DNA of 64,000 bases from Spirometra erinaceieuropaei (Eukaryota; Platyhelminthes; Cestoda; Diphyllobothriidea; Diphyllobothriidae), in assembly GCA_902702965.1 (NCBI GenBank), contig CACRXP010000033.1:1895621-1959620 (forward strand), given 5' to 3'. Of the stretch, positions 1-10,225 are shown piece after piece (positions within the stretch are counted from its first letter, which is position 1; each line of letters starts with the position of its first letter). The notes under the pieces were generated by a model that saw nothing but the letters and a program-made list of their open reading frames with translations, did not search any database and was not told the origin of the DNA. The position numbers and the translations under genes were made by a program.

Positions 1-19
1 CCCGTTAACCGTCATTATC

Positions 20-1250
20 CTCAAAAATCAAATAATCCAGAACTTAGGAAACACAATATTTCTGTCAACTCCAAACTGCTTTATGGTAAATGTCTGATAA
101 GCAGTTTCACTTTTGCTTACCGTAAACTGCATAAATCAGCATATTTAGTTATCAAATGGTACATACACGCAAACTCCTCAAAGCCAAAAAATACTGACGA
201 CATGACGCATAAAGATAGACTTTCGTTAACACCTTAATAAGCGCGGACAATACACTCACGTACGTTCCCATTCATCTAACGCCGTCTGGGTCGTATGAAT
301 ATGTATTTAATAAGATAGCTATTAATTTATACTGAAGTGGCCATTAAGCGTTTAGAGAAATTTAAGAATAATTAACACTCCTCGAGAGTTACCGGTTGCA
401 TTTCCGTTGAGTAAAAGCGCAAAATCCCTCCGCCAATACATAGTTTGGACGCAAGCACGCGCTCATATTTCTGATGTCGGCAGGAGCATATTAAATTTTA
501 AAGGGAGATCAGGCATTGAGTTTTTGAGAATGACATACACAGAGCCATTCTCATTAGTAAAATCAGTTATTTCAAGTGTTTGTCAAAATTATTTACTTTT
601 TGTTAAAATACGGAGATAAAACGGCGTTGACAGGCCTGCTGCATTTTATGTAACATCATGCGTGGATGCCAATTCGAAAAAATTTCAAGCATTCGCATTT
701 GGGGAGATAATTTTTAATTTGTGGAATACCCTTATCATTTAAAATGACGAGATGAAAATAAATGGCAAAGGAATATGGAGCAGGCAACCAGAGGTCACAT
801 AGTTCGTAAAGTGTATTGCATGCACTTCAGGAGGGAACAGAAATGACAGCGACACTATCTTCTTAGCGAATAGATCTGCGTGTGAGGTAGCACTTCTTTA
901 AGTGTGACTGCCACCTATAAAAATAAAGAGAGCCTTTTGTCATGGTTTATTCATTTTGTTTATTAACGTTCAATGTACACAATAGTAAATTAGCGTTGTG
1001 GAACCAACGAGCAGCTCTGTACATGTACGGACTTACTTGCAAGATATGGAGCCGAAGGGATCGATGTTTACACAATCCTATTTCCGTATAGACGGTTTCA
1101 CAGCCGTTAGAGATTTCAGGTTCTGCGGTACACATGTAGTTTTTAAAGACCCATTGTACGACGACCCACTCAAAAGAAATACAGTGACTCAACATGTACC
1201 ATGTTGATGCAAAAAATCACTGACAATGCGCACTGTATGCCTTCATTTTG
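20..1250. repeat. Dispersed repeat family A, copy 1 (decayed)
   Basis: Blocks here align by eye with 22640-23830, and in part with 20220-20420. The clearest shared words are 'cattcatctaacgcc' near 270 and the stretch around 895-940 ('ccacctataaaaataaagag'), which matches 23695-23740. A third block near 1020-1130 resembles the start of the tandem units at 23850 and 24241. The copies differ by many substitutions and indels, so the family is old. No protein is recognisable; the two overlapping ORFs of about 70-80 codons at 947-1207 lie inside the repeat and look fortuitous. Confidence 0.5.
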
Positions 1251-2459
1251 GATGAGTGCGGTAAGGGGGTAGTCAGTGCGTATTTGAATGGGAAACCAGC
1301 TTGCACGGCCAATGGATCGCTCTTTTTTATTTACAAAATCTGAATGAACTAACTATCGCCGAAGTTCTCAGACGTGTGGTCTCTGCAATGCTTTGATAAG
1401 AATCATTATGATGATTTCTACTACCAAATTACATTGTAGAAAATGCACTTATCAAATAACAAAACAAACTGAAGTGTCAATAAACGTTTATGTTGAATGA
1501 TGAAATGCTGTTTTATAAACTTGACAGCATTTATGCATGCTGACAGTTTATTAAGGTTGTCGGTTCCTTACGACACATCGTTTGCATCAATTTAAGCCAC
1601 AACTCATGGACTGACTGCTATTGCTTGCCGTACGATCTAGTGTATATAATGGCCTTTTGCTCAGACGATCAGCTAATTCGCTTTGTTTGAAATTCTTTGG
1701 ACTCCTCTGCGAAAATCCGAAGCAAGACAAACAACGAGTGGTTGTTGAAAGGATTCTCAGTTACGCGAAGTCTGTTAGATTTCTTTGCTTTCCTCAAAAT
1801 CATTTCGCATTCAGTCCTCTTTCAACTCACCCCTTTATGTTTTACCGTTAGGCCTTTTCCACATGTCCGATAACAGACCCCAGCACGAATCCATTCTGCT
1901 GTATTCTTTGAGCTGTTCAACTCCTCCTTATCCAACTCGTTGAGTTCGCCATCGAGGTGGCATGAGCATACGAATCGACAGTCGCGTAGAGGTTTTGCAT
2001 TCAGGTAATTTCGTTTTGTTTGTTCGCAGTACAACTGCTATACAAGTGGTTTGTTATATATGCAAGTTGAAAAACGGCAAAATCAGAAACTAACTAAATT
2101 TTTCGGCAATATACGTACTTCCAAGCCTGCATCCGCTTAATTATGCTCGAAAAACTTCTAAGTCAGCAATTACATAAGGTATGGTCCGTGCGAATGAGTA
2201 ATAATTTAGTGACAACCATGAAAGCCTATGTCTGGAATGCTAACACGCAATTTGACTTCAGTAGTGGTCACACCTCCATGGACAGATGCTTGTCAGTTCA
2301 TTTGAGCAGAAAACTGTCTGATTGCACTGACGGCGTGGTAAACCGTAACCAGATGATCTCGTCATCTAGGTTAACAAAGAGTTAATTCGGTCCACAACGC
2401 TGATGAAATTATTGAGTTCCAAGCAGGAAAGCATTAATTGCAGGCCAATTTCAAATTAC
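1251..2459. other. Intergenic or intronic, no gene seen
   Basis: AT-rich sequence with only short chance ORFs. It lies downstream (on the minus strand) of the FN3 exon, so it may be intron of that gene, but I found no second exon with convincing borders. Confidence 0.4.
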
Positions 2460-2738
2460 CGAGAGTCAGAGTCACTATGCGAGTGGATGCGGCAATACCA
2501 ACAGGCTTGCCATCTTTAGAAACTGCCACCACCTTCAAGTCGTAAGCGGTTGATGGCTGGAGATTTGGAATAACGACGGAAGTTTGCGATACTTTCCGCA
2601 CATCCTTGTAGGTTTTATTGTAGACTGTAAGTTCGTAGTGGTCGATTAGTTTGCTGAGTAGAATTGGTGTTGTCCAATTCACATAAATAGAGGATACATT
2701 CAGATTAATGGCCGCAAAATCACCTGGCATTAGCCCTT
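2460..2738 (-). CDS. Internal exon encoding a fibronectin type III domain
   Basis: A single exon of 279 bp (93 codons' worth) read on the minus strand. It is bounded by a pyrimidine-rich acceptor ending in CAG just above 2738 and a GTAATT donor just below 2460. Both borders fall after the first base of a codon, so the exon is symmetric phase 1-1, the usual arrangement for FN3 modules. The translation has the FN3 pattern: an early Pro, 'IYVNWTTP' (B-strand Trp), 'IDHYELTV' (C-strand Tyr) and 'LQPSTAYDLKVVAVS' (F-strand Tyr with the L-x-P-x-T-x-Y signature). FN3 domains occur in cell-surface receptors, phosphatases and matrix proteins, and this exon alone cannot tell which. No neighbouring exon of the gene was found with confidence. 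The reading frame is intact, so it is probably a working exon of a larger gene. Confidence 0.82.
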
Positions 2739-4860
2739 CTGCAGGTTAAATAAAAAAGAAATATCTCATAATTGTGGTTAACTGGTTAGTACTCTTCAAA
2801 ATATTTAAGAATAGCCACATGGTTTGAAAAAAATTAGACATTTATCTGTTACTTCCTTCTGCTGCGTGCCAAATTACTGCCGATCAGAGCAAATCGTTTA
2901 AAACTGTTTTCGTCTGCAAGAACTGAAATATTTCTCAAACTGTTACGTCGGTGAACACTGAGGTCGTTGTAATAATTTGATTTTTCCAATAGTGAAACTA
3001 ATACATCAAATGGACTGCGCAGGGAATTTAACCGACGGTTACAGTGAAATGGCTCTTGTCATATTTGCTTCCCTGACGAAAGCTTTGCATCAGCAAGGGT
3101 TTCAAACCTACACAAATGCACCAAATTTACTGCTCTAGTGAAAGAAGTCGTCTAAACCGTCGTGATGCATGCATTGAAATCACTTATAAATCAGAATTTA
3201 TGTCACTGCACAACGCCCCCAGACATCGAATCGTAAATCAGAATTGTTTGGCAAACGATACCTGTCCGCTGCATTTTGAAGACACTGGCGGTATATAATG
3301 TTTTGACTGGCGCTTCGGAATACGCTCCTGGCGATTTTATCATATTTGTTACATGCCTTGATGGGCGTTGTTGCTAAAATACATGCTCCAACATGTACAT
3401 TAAGGCCACTTAGCTCTAATGTTTTAGAACTTTCCAATCAAATCCATCAGCCGATTTATGGCCTCTGAATAGAACACACTGCATATTCTCTCCGCGCTGA
3501 TTAGTCAGGGAAACTGGCCAGCCTCGACACAATCCTGTTCACACGCATCCGCAAAGAGACCAAAGGAATGACAAACTGGTCAATTTGAAACCTATTTCAA
3601 CATTATATCCCAGACGTTCCAAAACCCCTTTTATAAGTATCATGGCATACTGAGAGATACTCTATGAAACGGATCATCTTAAATGGGAACTTGCCCATAC
3701 ATATTTTTTGCATGGTGCAATGTTTGTCTCTTGGAATACTAGTAGTCAATATATCGGCAAGGATCATTTGCTAGTTGTAACTGGATTTTTGGGGGTATTC
3801 AAAAAAGTTAAGATGGCAGAATTTCAAAAGTGCAGTACCTAACAAACTGCACACCCGGAGGGCTGACGGCACGTTAAGAAGTCGAACTTCCGTAAGTGCA
3901 GTATGCAACACATGTCCGGGGTTTCGAATACTGCAGTTATCTTTAATGCGGCCAATTAGGCGAGTTGTGTATCAGAATAATTTAATTTCTAAAAATAGGC
4001 CACAAGGCGGCTGCGCCGAACGAACACCTGACCAAATGAGTGTCTGAAACTCGTTATTGGGCATTGCACCCATTGGAAATGTCATCTGTAGCGGTGCGGT
4101 TGACGTTTGTGAGCCGACGGACACCGCGCTAGCAGCTAGTGTCCTATTCCACCCCTGGCATTCCTAACTCTCTCTCTCCATTCACCGGTGCCATGAGGAT
4201 GAGGGAGGAGAGGGTGCCATAAACGCGGAGCAAGTCTGGTGTCACTTTAAACTAAATCACACTCATGCACCAGTCATACTGCAGGACGTGCGACAGATAA
4301 CGTCGGCCATGAAGATCGAACTGCCATTTTACTCTATTGAATTCTAATTGTCAGGGAGGTACGACCTGTTTATACAGCAGTCCTTCGAATGCGGCATGTA
4401 AAGCTGCTCAAAAATTTAAAATAATTATTAATTGATCCAATACGTAGTAATAGATTTGTTACTGACATCGCAAATTGCTAAGCACGATGAAGATACATAT
4501 GTGGTTATTTGAACTACCTTACATAGTGGCGGCTGACGTGAGATAAAAACCTTATTAAATGGGTGTAAAGTCCGTCGAAGGTGTAAATTAAGCGTTCAGC
4601 TTATAAATATTAATCAGAAACGTCGGGAAAATCTCGAATTACCATCAGGCCAGGTTTGCGCGTAGGTGGTCAGAGAGCGACCAATAGATTCGTCGCTTTG
4701 CGATAATGCTTGTAGAGTAAGTGTGTATAGGGTAGATGAGTTCAAATTGGCAAATATGGCAGACGTTTCCGATACATTGCGCACATGCCTGTATGAGCCG
4801 CTGGAGATCGTAATTTTGAATTGGGTGCCGGTGTTTTCGCATTGCCTTGTTTTATTCCAG
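2739..4860. other. No gene seen; possible intron of the FN3 gene
   Basis: Non-coding AT-rich sequence. A GC-richer patch near 4085-4260 reads like an old repeat but has no recognisable family. No exon passes both border and frame tests. Confidence 0.35.
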
Positions 4861-4953
4861 GTTGCGCGGATGGAGGAGGAATTCAGGGCGGAAGCAGTAA
4901 AATTCTGTAGTAATCGTTCATCTGTAGATAAAATGCAAGAGATGCATCGTTGA
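4861..4953 (+). CDS. Candidate short terminal exon
   Basis: A strong acceptor (pyrimidine-rich, 'tgttttattccag') directly precedes an open frame of 30 codons ending in TGA. The peptide is charged ('ARMEEEFRAEAVKF'). No upstream exon could be joined, and the peptide is not recognised. Chance acceptors are common in sequence like this, so this is only a lead. Confidence 0.2.
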   Translation, partial: VARMEEEFRAEAVKFCSNRSSVDKMQEMHR

Positions 4954-5034
4954 TATGGGGAATTTTCTGTCAGCTATCTTTATACCCTACAACCACTGGT
5001 TTCCATTTAACAGTGGCCATAGATTTGGAAAATG

Positions 5035-5310
5035 TTTCGGCAGGCATCTGTTACAATATATGCTGACATGGTGACGGCGACTAAACAACCCTTGTCATTT
5101 GGACACTTGCGCTACTGGCGACCAAGTTCATCAGACTGGCGTTACTAGGACACCGATACATATTCTAGTTGCTATTGATTTATCATAGTCGGATATGGCT
5201 CCGTCACACGCCTAGGCGCACAAAACAAAGCCTCCAAAATGGATGAATTCCGAATACTTATCTATGACCTCTCTCAGACGTTATCTCAGTAACATCAAAA
5301 TGGTTCGTAG
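5035..5310. repeat. Dispersed repeat family B, copy 1
   Basis: Aligns in order with 29079-29355. Shared segments include 'tctgttacaatatatgc' against 'cctgttacattatatgcc', 'atcatagtcggatatggctc' against 'atcacagtcagatatggttc', and a common 'cagacgttat' near the end. There is no coding capacity. It abuts a SINE on its right. Confidence 0.55.
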
Positions 5311-5374
5311 AAGGTCGCTCGCTGAGTGCGTTAAGTGACTCACCTATCCCAGTACCGACAGAGACGAGGTAAAC

Positions 5375-5640
5375 TGAAAGGGCCATTGCTGCCTTATAAG
5401 CTGTTGCCAGTTAGTCATGTCCGACCCCGGGGTGTAAAACAGCTGGGACTCGATCCCATTACCTGTTGCTTAGAAATCCAACGACCTTAACCACTGAGCC
5501 AGGGGTTCGTTGACTTGTCGGTTGAGATCGGGTAGAGGAGCACTCACTGATCGCGCAACGGAGGTCGTTCGTCCCGCTGTGCTCTGGGGCTCTCCCTCCC
5601 TCTCTTAAGCCTTGAAGTCGGCCACATAAGGGCGCGTTAA
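5375..5640 (-). mobile_element. tRNA-derived SINE (Arg-type head), copy 1
   Basis: On the minus strand, 5440-5512 reads like a tRNA gene: A-box 'tggctcagtggttaagg', an anticodon region 'ttggatttctaagcaac' and B-box 'gggatcgagtccc' with a pairing T-stem. The anticodon loop resembles tRNA-Arg(UCU). The acceptor stem does not pair and a conserved body is attached, so it is a SINE head and not a tRNA gene. The same head recurs at 13332, 26636, 38504, 44746 and 50964. This copy has the best-preserved B-box in the window. Confidence 0.75.
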
Positions 5641-8600
5641 AGGGGCAGAGTAGTTGTCAGGACAGGTTGACGTCAGACACTTGTGCTTCCTGGATTTCAG
5701 TTGTTCCGTAGAGACGGATTAGAACCGAAGGTATGGAGATATAGCAACATCTGCAAATAATGGCTTGACTGTTGCGGAAACAAATTGTCAGTTTGACTTG
5801 TAGTACGGAGGCAGGACGGTTGACCATAAGAGCAATGGATTCTCATAGCCTTGATATTTTAACGAAATATCTTCCTTTGCGAAATGACCCTTAACCTGGT
5901 GACCAACTGTTGGGTGAGTTAAAATTGTTCTTCATGCGGCGGACCACCCCTCAGAGGTGACGACCTTAATGCTCTTTATATCCACTGAAACTCGGCCTCT
6001 ATCGAATGCTCTCAAAAAGTACTCGACTAGCGACTTCTGCTTACTACTGACAGTATGAATCTAACCCAACATCTCACACTTCCGTCGAGAGTTCGTGAGG
6101 ACTATCCGGCGAACTGCCTCGACCTTGATTTCAGTTATTAGCCTGACAAGATAGACGTTGTGGATTGCCCCACCTGTTAGATCAGGGTTACCGTGTAGTT
6201 CCTCATCAAGTCTTTTAAGTAAACTATAGAACGTACGAGTTTTTAGACGCCTCCTTGTATGGAATAAGATCATTTTCGACTGGACGGTCTCTAAGAGTGC
6301 ATGCCGGCGCCAGTAGCTGTCGGGGGGAAAAGTGGTGAATGGCGTCCAACTGGACTTGGTTTTAGACTTCATGTTATTCCTTGGGCTCACCAATGACTGC
6401 GCCAAAGACCTAGGCACTGATGCCATCCAATTCGTCGACAACATAAATTGTAGAAAGTGACCGAACTTACATGCTAATTATAATACATGAAAAGACGTTC
6501 ATGTTTTGTCTTTTGTTTTTTGCAGACAGGAGCATACTTTTCGTTTTAGTTAATAGTTGTTTCTTAGAGTTTGAAATTTATAGGTGTGTAAAGGCTTTTT
6601 CTTATATTTCCCTTATTAATTCTGAAGTGGACTGAACTGATATACCGAGAACGACTGGCTCTCAGAGTAGTGGGACGTTCATAATCGTTGACGTTGGACC
6701 ATTTTCTGCCTTCCGGAACGGGGTAAAGCATTTACCTGCCAATTCTGTTCCTCCGAATTTTGATTTAGAAAGCTTAGTTTTGTCGATTACCGTGGACCAG
6801 GTGGCATGCAATGAATCTCCAACAATGACGGTTTCCCGGTCTTAATGGATGGACGAGGAGTTCGCAGCAGTAACAGTAATGGCGCAGTCTTAAATGGGCA
6901 TTCAGACACAACACTACCTGTATGGCACGGGAAATTCGCATTTTTGTGTCGCCTTCGGTAGCCATATATGATATCGCCTCCATCATCCAAACCTTCGCCT
7001 TCTTCGCCTAATATTTCATACTGTTTGTTCATAATGTGGCAGGCTCTTATCCCACAGGAAGGGATGCAACCTGGTCAGTAGTACTGCTCTGTCATTAGTT
7101 GTTGGAAAAGTCCACCGCCGTGCTGACAACCGTGCTTCATAGTTCGAGGTTGGTTTGACTTGAATTCACTGAATGATAACTGAGGCCACGGTGCCATTTT
7201 GTGCGATTAGTAAGCGGACACGTATACTGGAATTAACGCAGTAGCTAAATGTTTTGTGTTAAGTATGCTTTTTAGCCAACCGCCCGCAAATACTGCCATC
7301 TGGAAAGTCTGTGCAGATACCAGCCTCGTAAGTTGCTTCGTTGGGCGATGTTCACAAACATCATTTAATGATGAATGCTGCCTTGCGGTGTATTTCCATC
7401 AAACAAATGTTCACAAATTCCATTGAATGATGACAAACGCATTCGTAGTTGGATATCTGATATCACTTCCGGACTACTTGGAGACACGAGCGTTGTCCCC
7501 ATTTTATGTGTAAAAATATCTCCGTTTCTCTTCAAAACAATGTTTTTTTTATTATTTTTGACACCTCTTAAGGCGTGCATGTAATGATGAACTCTGTGTT
7601 AGATTCATATGCGCGTTTCCTTGATGGACCCACCTGTTCTGATTTGTTAATGACAACATACCCCTAATACTTACATTGGATTGTTTTCTCGATCTGCACA
7701 GGAATGTTTCTTGCATGCTGGTTTTCGTGAAGTCCTTAAGGCATATTCTTGTGTATCGCAATGCAATTGATAAGATATCAGACAACTCATATACATGCAA
7801 TTCGGCGGGTACTGATTTTTGGAAGCTAACAATAACCAGCTATTAACATATAAGTATCGGACTCAAAAAAGCATAAAGGTTAAGCCTCCGTGATTTTTCT
7901 TAACAGTTTGTTGACGGTCGACTAACACTCCTTGTATAACTTTGAAGCGAATATAGCAAATAATGTAGCTTGACTTGGTAAGCACTATAGGCGGTGAATA
8001 GTCATCCATGTGATCACTTTATCAAACATTATTCGGAATGTGGCGGGCGTTATGCAGCCAGTAAAGGTTTCCGTCTCACAAACCTGTTGATGTTCAATAC
8101 GCTTAAGACGAGAACGAACTCTTATAAGTAAAAAGAGAAGCCAGTAAATTTAGGTTGTTAGTGAATTACCAGGAGTTAGGGTCTGTACAAATGCGACAAC
8201 ATAAGCAGATGCGTTCTATGCCCAAGACGTCCGTACAACGCGGATTTAAACAGACGAGGGCCTTATTCTGGATCCTGTCGCATTATTTGCAAAGTACTGA
8301 ATTTACATAGCCTAATTATGACTTGAATATCTTCTATGCATTGATATTGAAAGTTCTTAACACTGTGGTCATCAGAGGTATGTTCATTAAACGGTTCATT
8401 AATAATTTAGCTATCAGAGCCCCTTCCACATTTAGAGGCGCATTGTTCGAAAACCTACCTCAATACTGTAATTATCCGACAAACCTAGCTAGTGACCGAT
8501 GTCTTCCGGATTTTTATGCTTCTAGTTCTGGAACTAAGACTCATCGTAGAGGAGCGGAATGTAGCTTTATACAACAACCAAGTAAAAAAGCGTCCGCTAT

Positions 8601-8785
8601 TCTTCTTTTCGACGGGTTCTATCCAACTGACCGAACTGTCTACGCATTAGCAAGCTACATTGTAGCCACAGCTGCCGTCCACCGGTAAATTAATTTCAAG
8701 TACACCAATGTGCAGAACATGTTATCAAACGTCAACTTCCTGAAGATTCCGTCTGCTATCTACCCTCAGAGTTAATCTCCTCAAC
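5641..8785. other. No supported gene
   Basis: Mostly AT-rich sequence. A 127-codon ORF on the minus strand (6061-6444) has no recognisable motif. A 115-base stretch (6918-7032, minus) recalls the start of a CDKL-type kinase and is reported only as a finding. A good acceptor ends near 6525, but what follows is not recognisable. Confidence 0.35.
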
Positions 8786-8789
8786 ATAA

Positions 8790-9520
8790 ACCTAGTTGTC
8801 CCAACACGTGGACGACTGTGACTTAATCGTGCATGGCTACCAGTTGATTAGAAGAAACAGGCATTCGTGTCAGGGAGAAGGTGTAATCATGTATGCAGAA
8901 CGTGGGCTAATAATATCAGACAAAGTGGATAAATTTGAATTTACTTGCGAGACAATTAAGCTGTTTACTCGAGGACCGAGTTCAACAAGCCACGGTGTTC
9001 TTACCGTCTATCGAACTTCAAAAAGGAGTTCAATACACAATGATCGTCTGCTAGAGGAACTCGAAATGCTTGGCACACGGCCGGATATACCGACCATGCG
9101 TGACCTGAACGTGCTTTATTTAAACTGAAGTTCAATCCACGCAAATGGCTCAGAACAGACTTTCGATGGTCACCTTGTGAACATGATCCTGAGGTTATTT
9201 CTCTCACTCAATGCGTCATATTTCTAACTAGAGTGCGCAAAGACCAACAGGCAAACTTCTTAATACTGTCCTTGCGAAATCACAAGACAGCATTGATTAG
9301 GAGCAATGCCCACCTACTGGTTTAAACTGAAAACGTCGTCCAACTATGGGAGTGGTCACTATTTTCACGTCCGAGAGGCCCGTGCTGTGTGGGATTTCAA
9401 CCAAAAAGGGCTACAACTACATGCAATTAGTGGCAGTCTGTATTTGCTGAAAACGATCGAGGACTAGAAACAGTTCGGAGAAGTACTGCACACGCTTAAC
9501 GTACACCGATTTCTGCTCTC
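8790..9520 (+). pseudogene. LINE (CR1/jockey-like) endonuclease fragment
   Basis: Decayed ORF2 of a non-LTR retrotransposon. An open stretch at 8796-9128 contains the N-terminal part of an APE-type endonuclease ('VHGYQLIRRNRHS', then a decayed GGG-V motif, then 'RPDIPTMRDLNV' standing where I-x-G-D-F-N-V is expected). After a stop it continues in frame-broken pieces: 'ANGSEQTFDGHLVN', 'SLTQCVIFLTRVRKDQQANF' and 'REARAVWDFNQKGYNYM'. These are the endonuclease C-terminus and the linker ahead of the RT. The same order of motifs is seen on the minus strand at 42031-42613, which supports the call. The RT domain is missing. The element is dead, with several stops and frameshifts. Confidence 0.72.
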
Positions 9521-9749
9521 ACGGAATAGGGTAAAAAACAAGCCATTATCGTGAGTAATAAGCTGAGTGTGGAAGAAATCGCTTACTGATAGGACCGACA
9601 CATAAATAAGTTCATATAAAAATTCGGCGATTGTCTCTTGTAAGTGTTCAGATAATTTTACATTTCTGCAGAAATTAGCAAGCCTAACCTCGAGGTTCCG
9701 AACCGCAACAAGGGAAAACGTGCTGCGCAAGTGACTGAAGCATAACCCA

Positions 9750-10225
9750 TCTCACTTCAATTACTTGGACTTCCTTGGAAGCCTCGAGTCAAGCATATCA
9801 TCAATCAATCTTACAGAACAGGAACAATTCCCAATCTGCAGCAGCATTGTACACGCATTTAAGAATTCAAACAAGTACTGAACGCTATCTTACGACGAGA
9901 CGAAAACACTTAAAGCCCTAAAACAGGACAAAGACATCATCATTCTACCTGCCAACAAAGAAATGCCATCATTATTTGAAAAAAACGGACAACACAGAGG
10001 AAATGACGTCACTCTTAAAACACAATTTAACATCCGAACTTTAAACTGCCTACTCAATAAATCGCAGAAGTCATGTAAATTCCTTCTCCAAACAATGCTG
10101 TCGACAACTAAAAGGCGCTCCTATGGGGTCACCCATATCCGGTTTTAGGGCAGAGGTCGTACTGCAGAAAATAGAAAGCATAGCCCTCCCCAGATTTAAC
10201 CCAAAACTCTGGTTTCGATATATAC
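9750..10225 (+). pseudogene. Penelope-like element RT relic
   Basis: A broken PLE reverse transcriptase. Around 9880-9960 it reads 'ALKQDKDIIILPANK', matching the PLE signature ILPADKG. After an internal deletion, about 10105-10220 reads 'KGAPMGSPISGFRAEVVLQ', the RT motif B region, and ends at 'PKLWFRYI' just before the YVDD box, which is lost. Motif A is absent. The segment upstream (9790-9880) contains 'SLTEQEQF', comparable to 'KQLTEQQL' in the complete element at 57093. It is divergent from the other PLEs here, so it represents a separate and older lineage. Confidence 0.75.

Noticed and set aside
4742..4775. GGAAACGTC on the minus strand
   Set aside because: No matching first catalytic box on the minus strand within range.
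6061..6444. 127-codon minus-strand ORF
   Set aside because: No motif, no splice borders and no relative elsewhere in the window.
8323..8688. 121-codon plus-strand ORF ahead of the LINE fragment
   Set aside because: Could be the LINE's first ORF by position, but no zinc-knuckle or other feature supports it.
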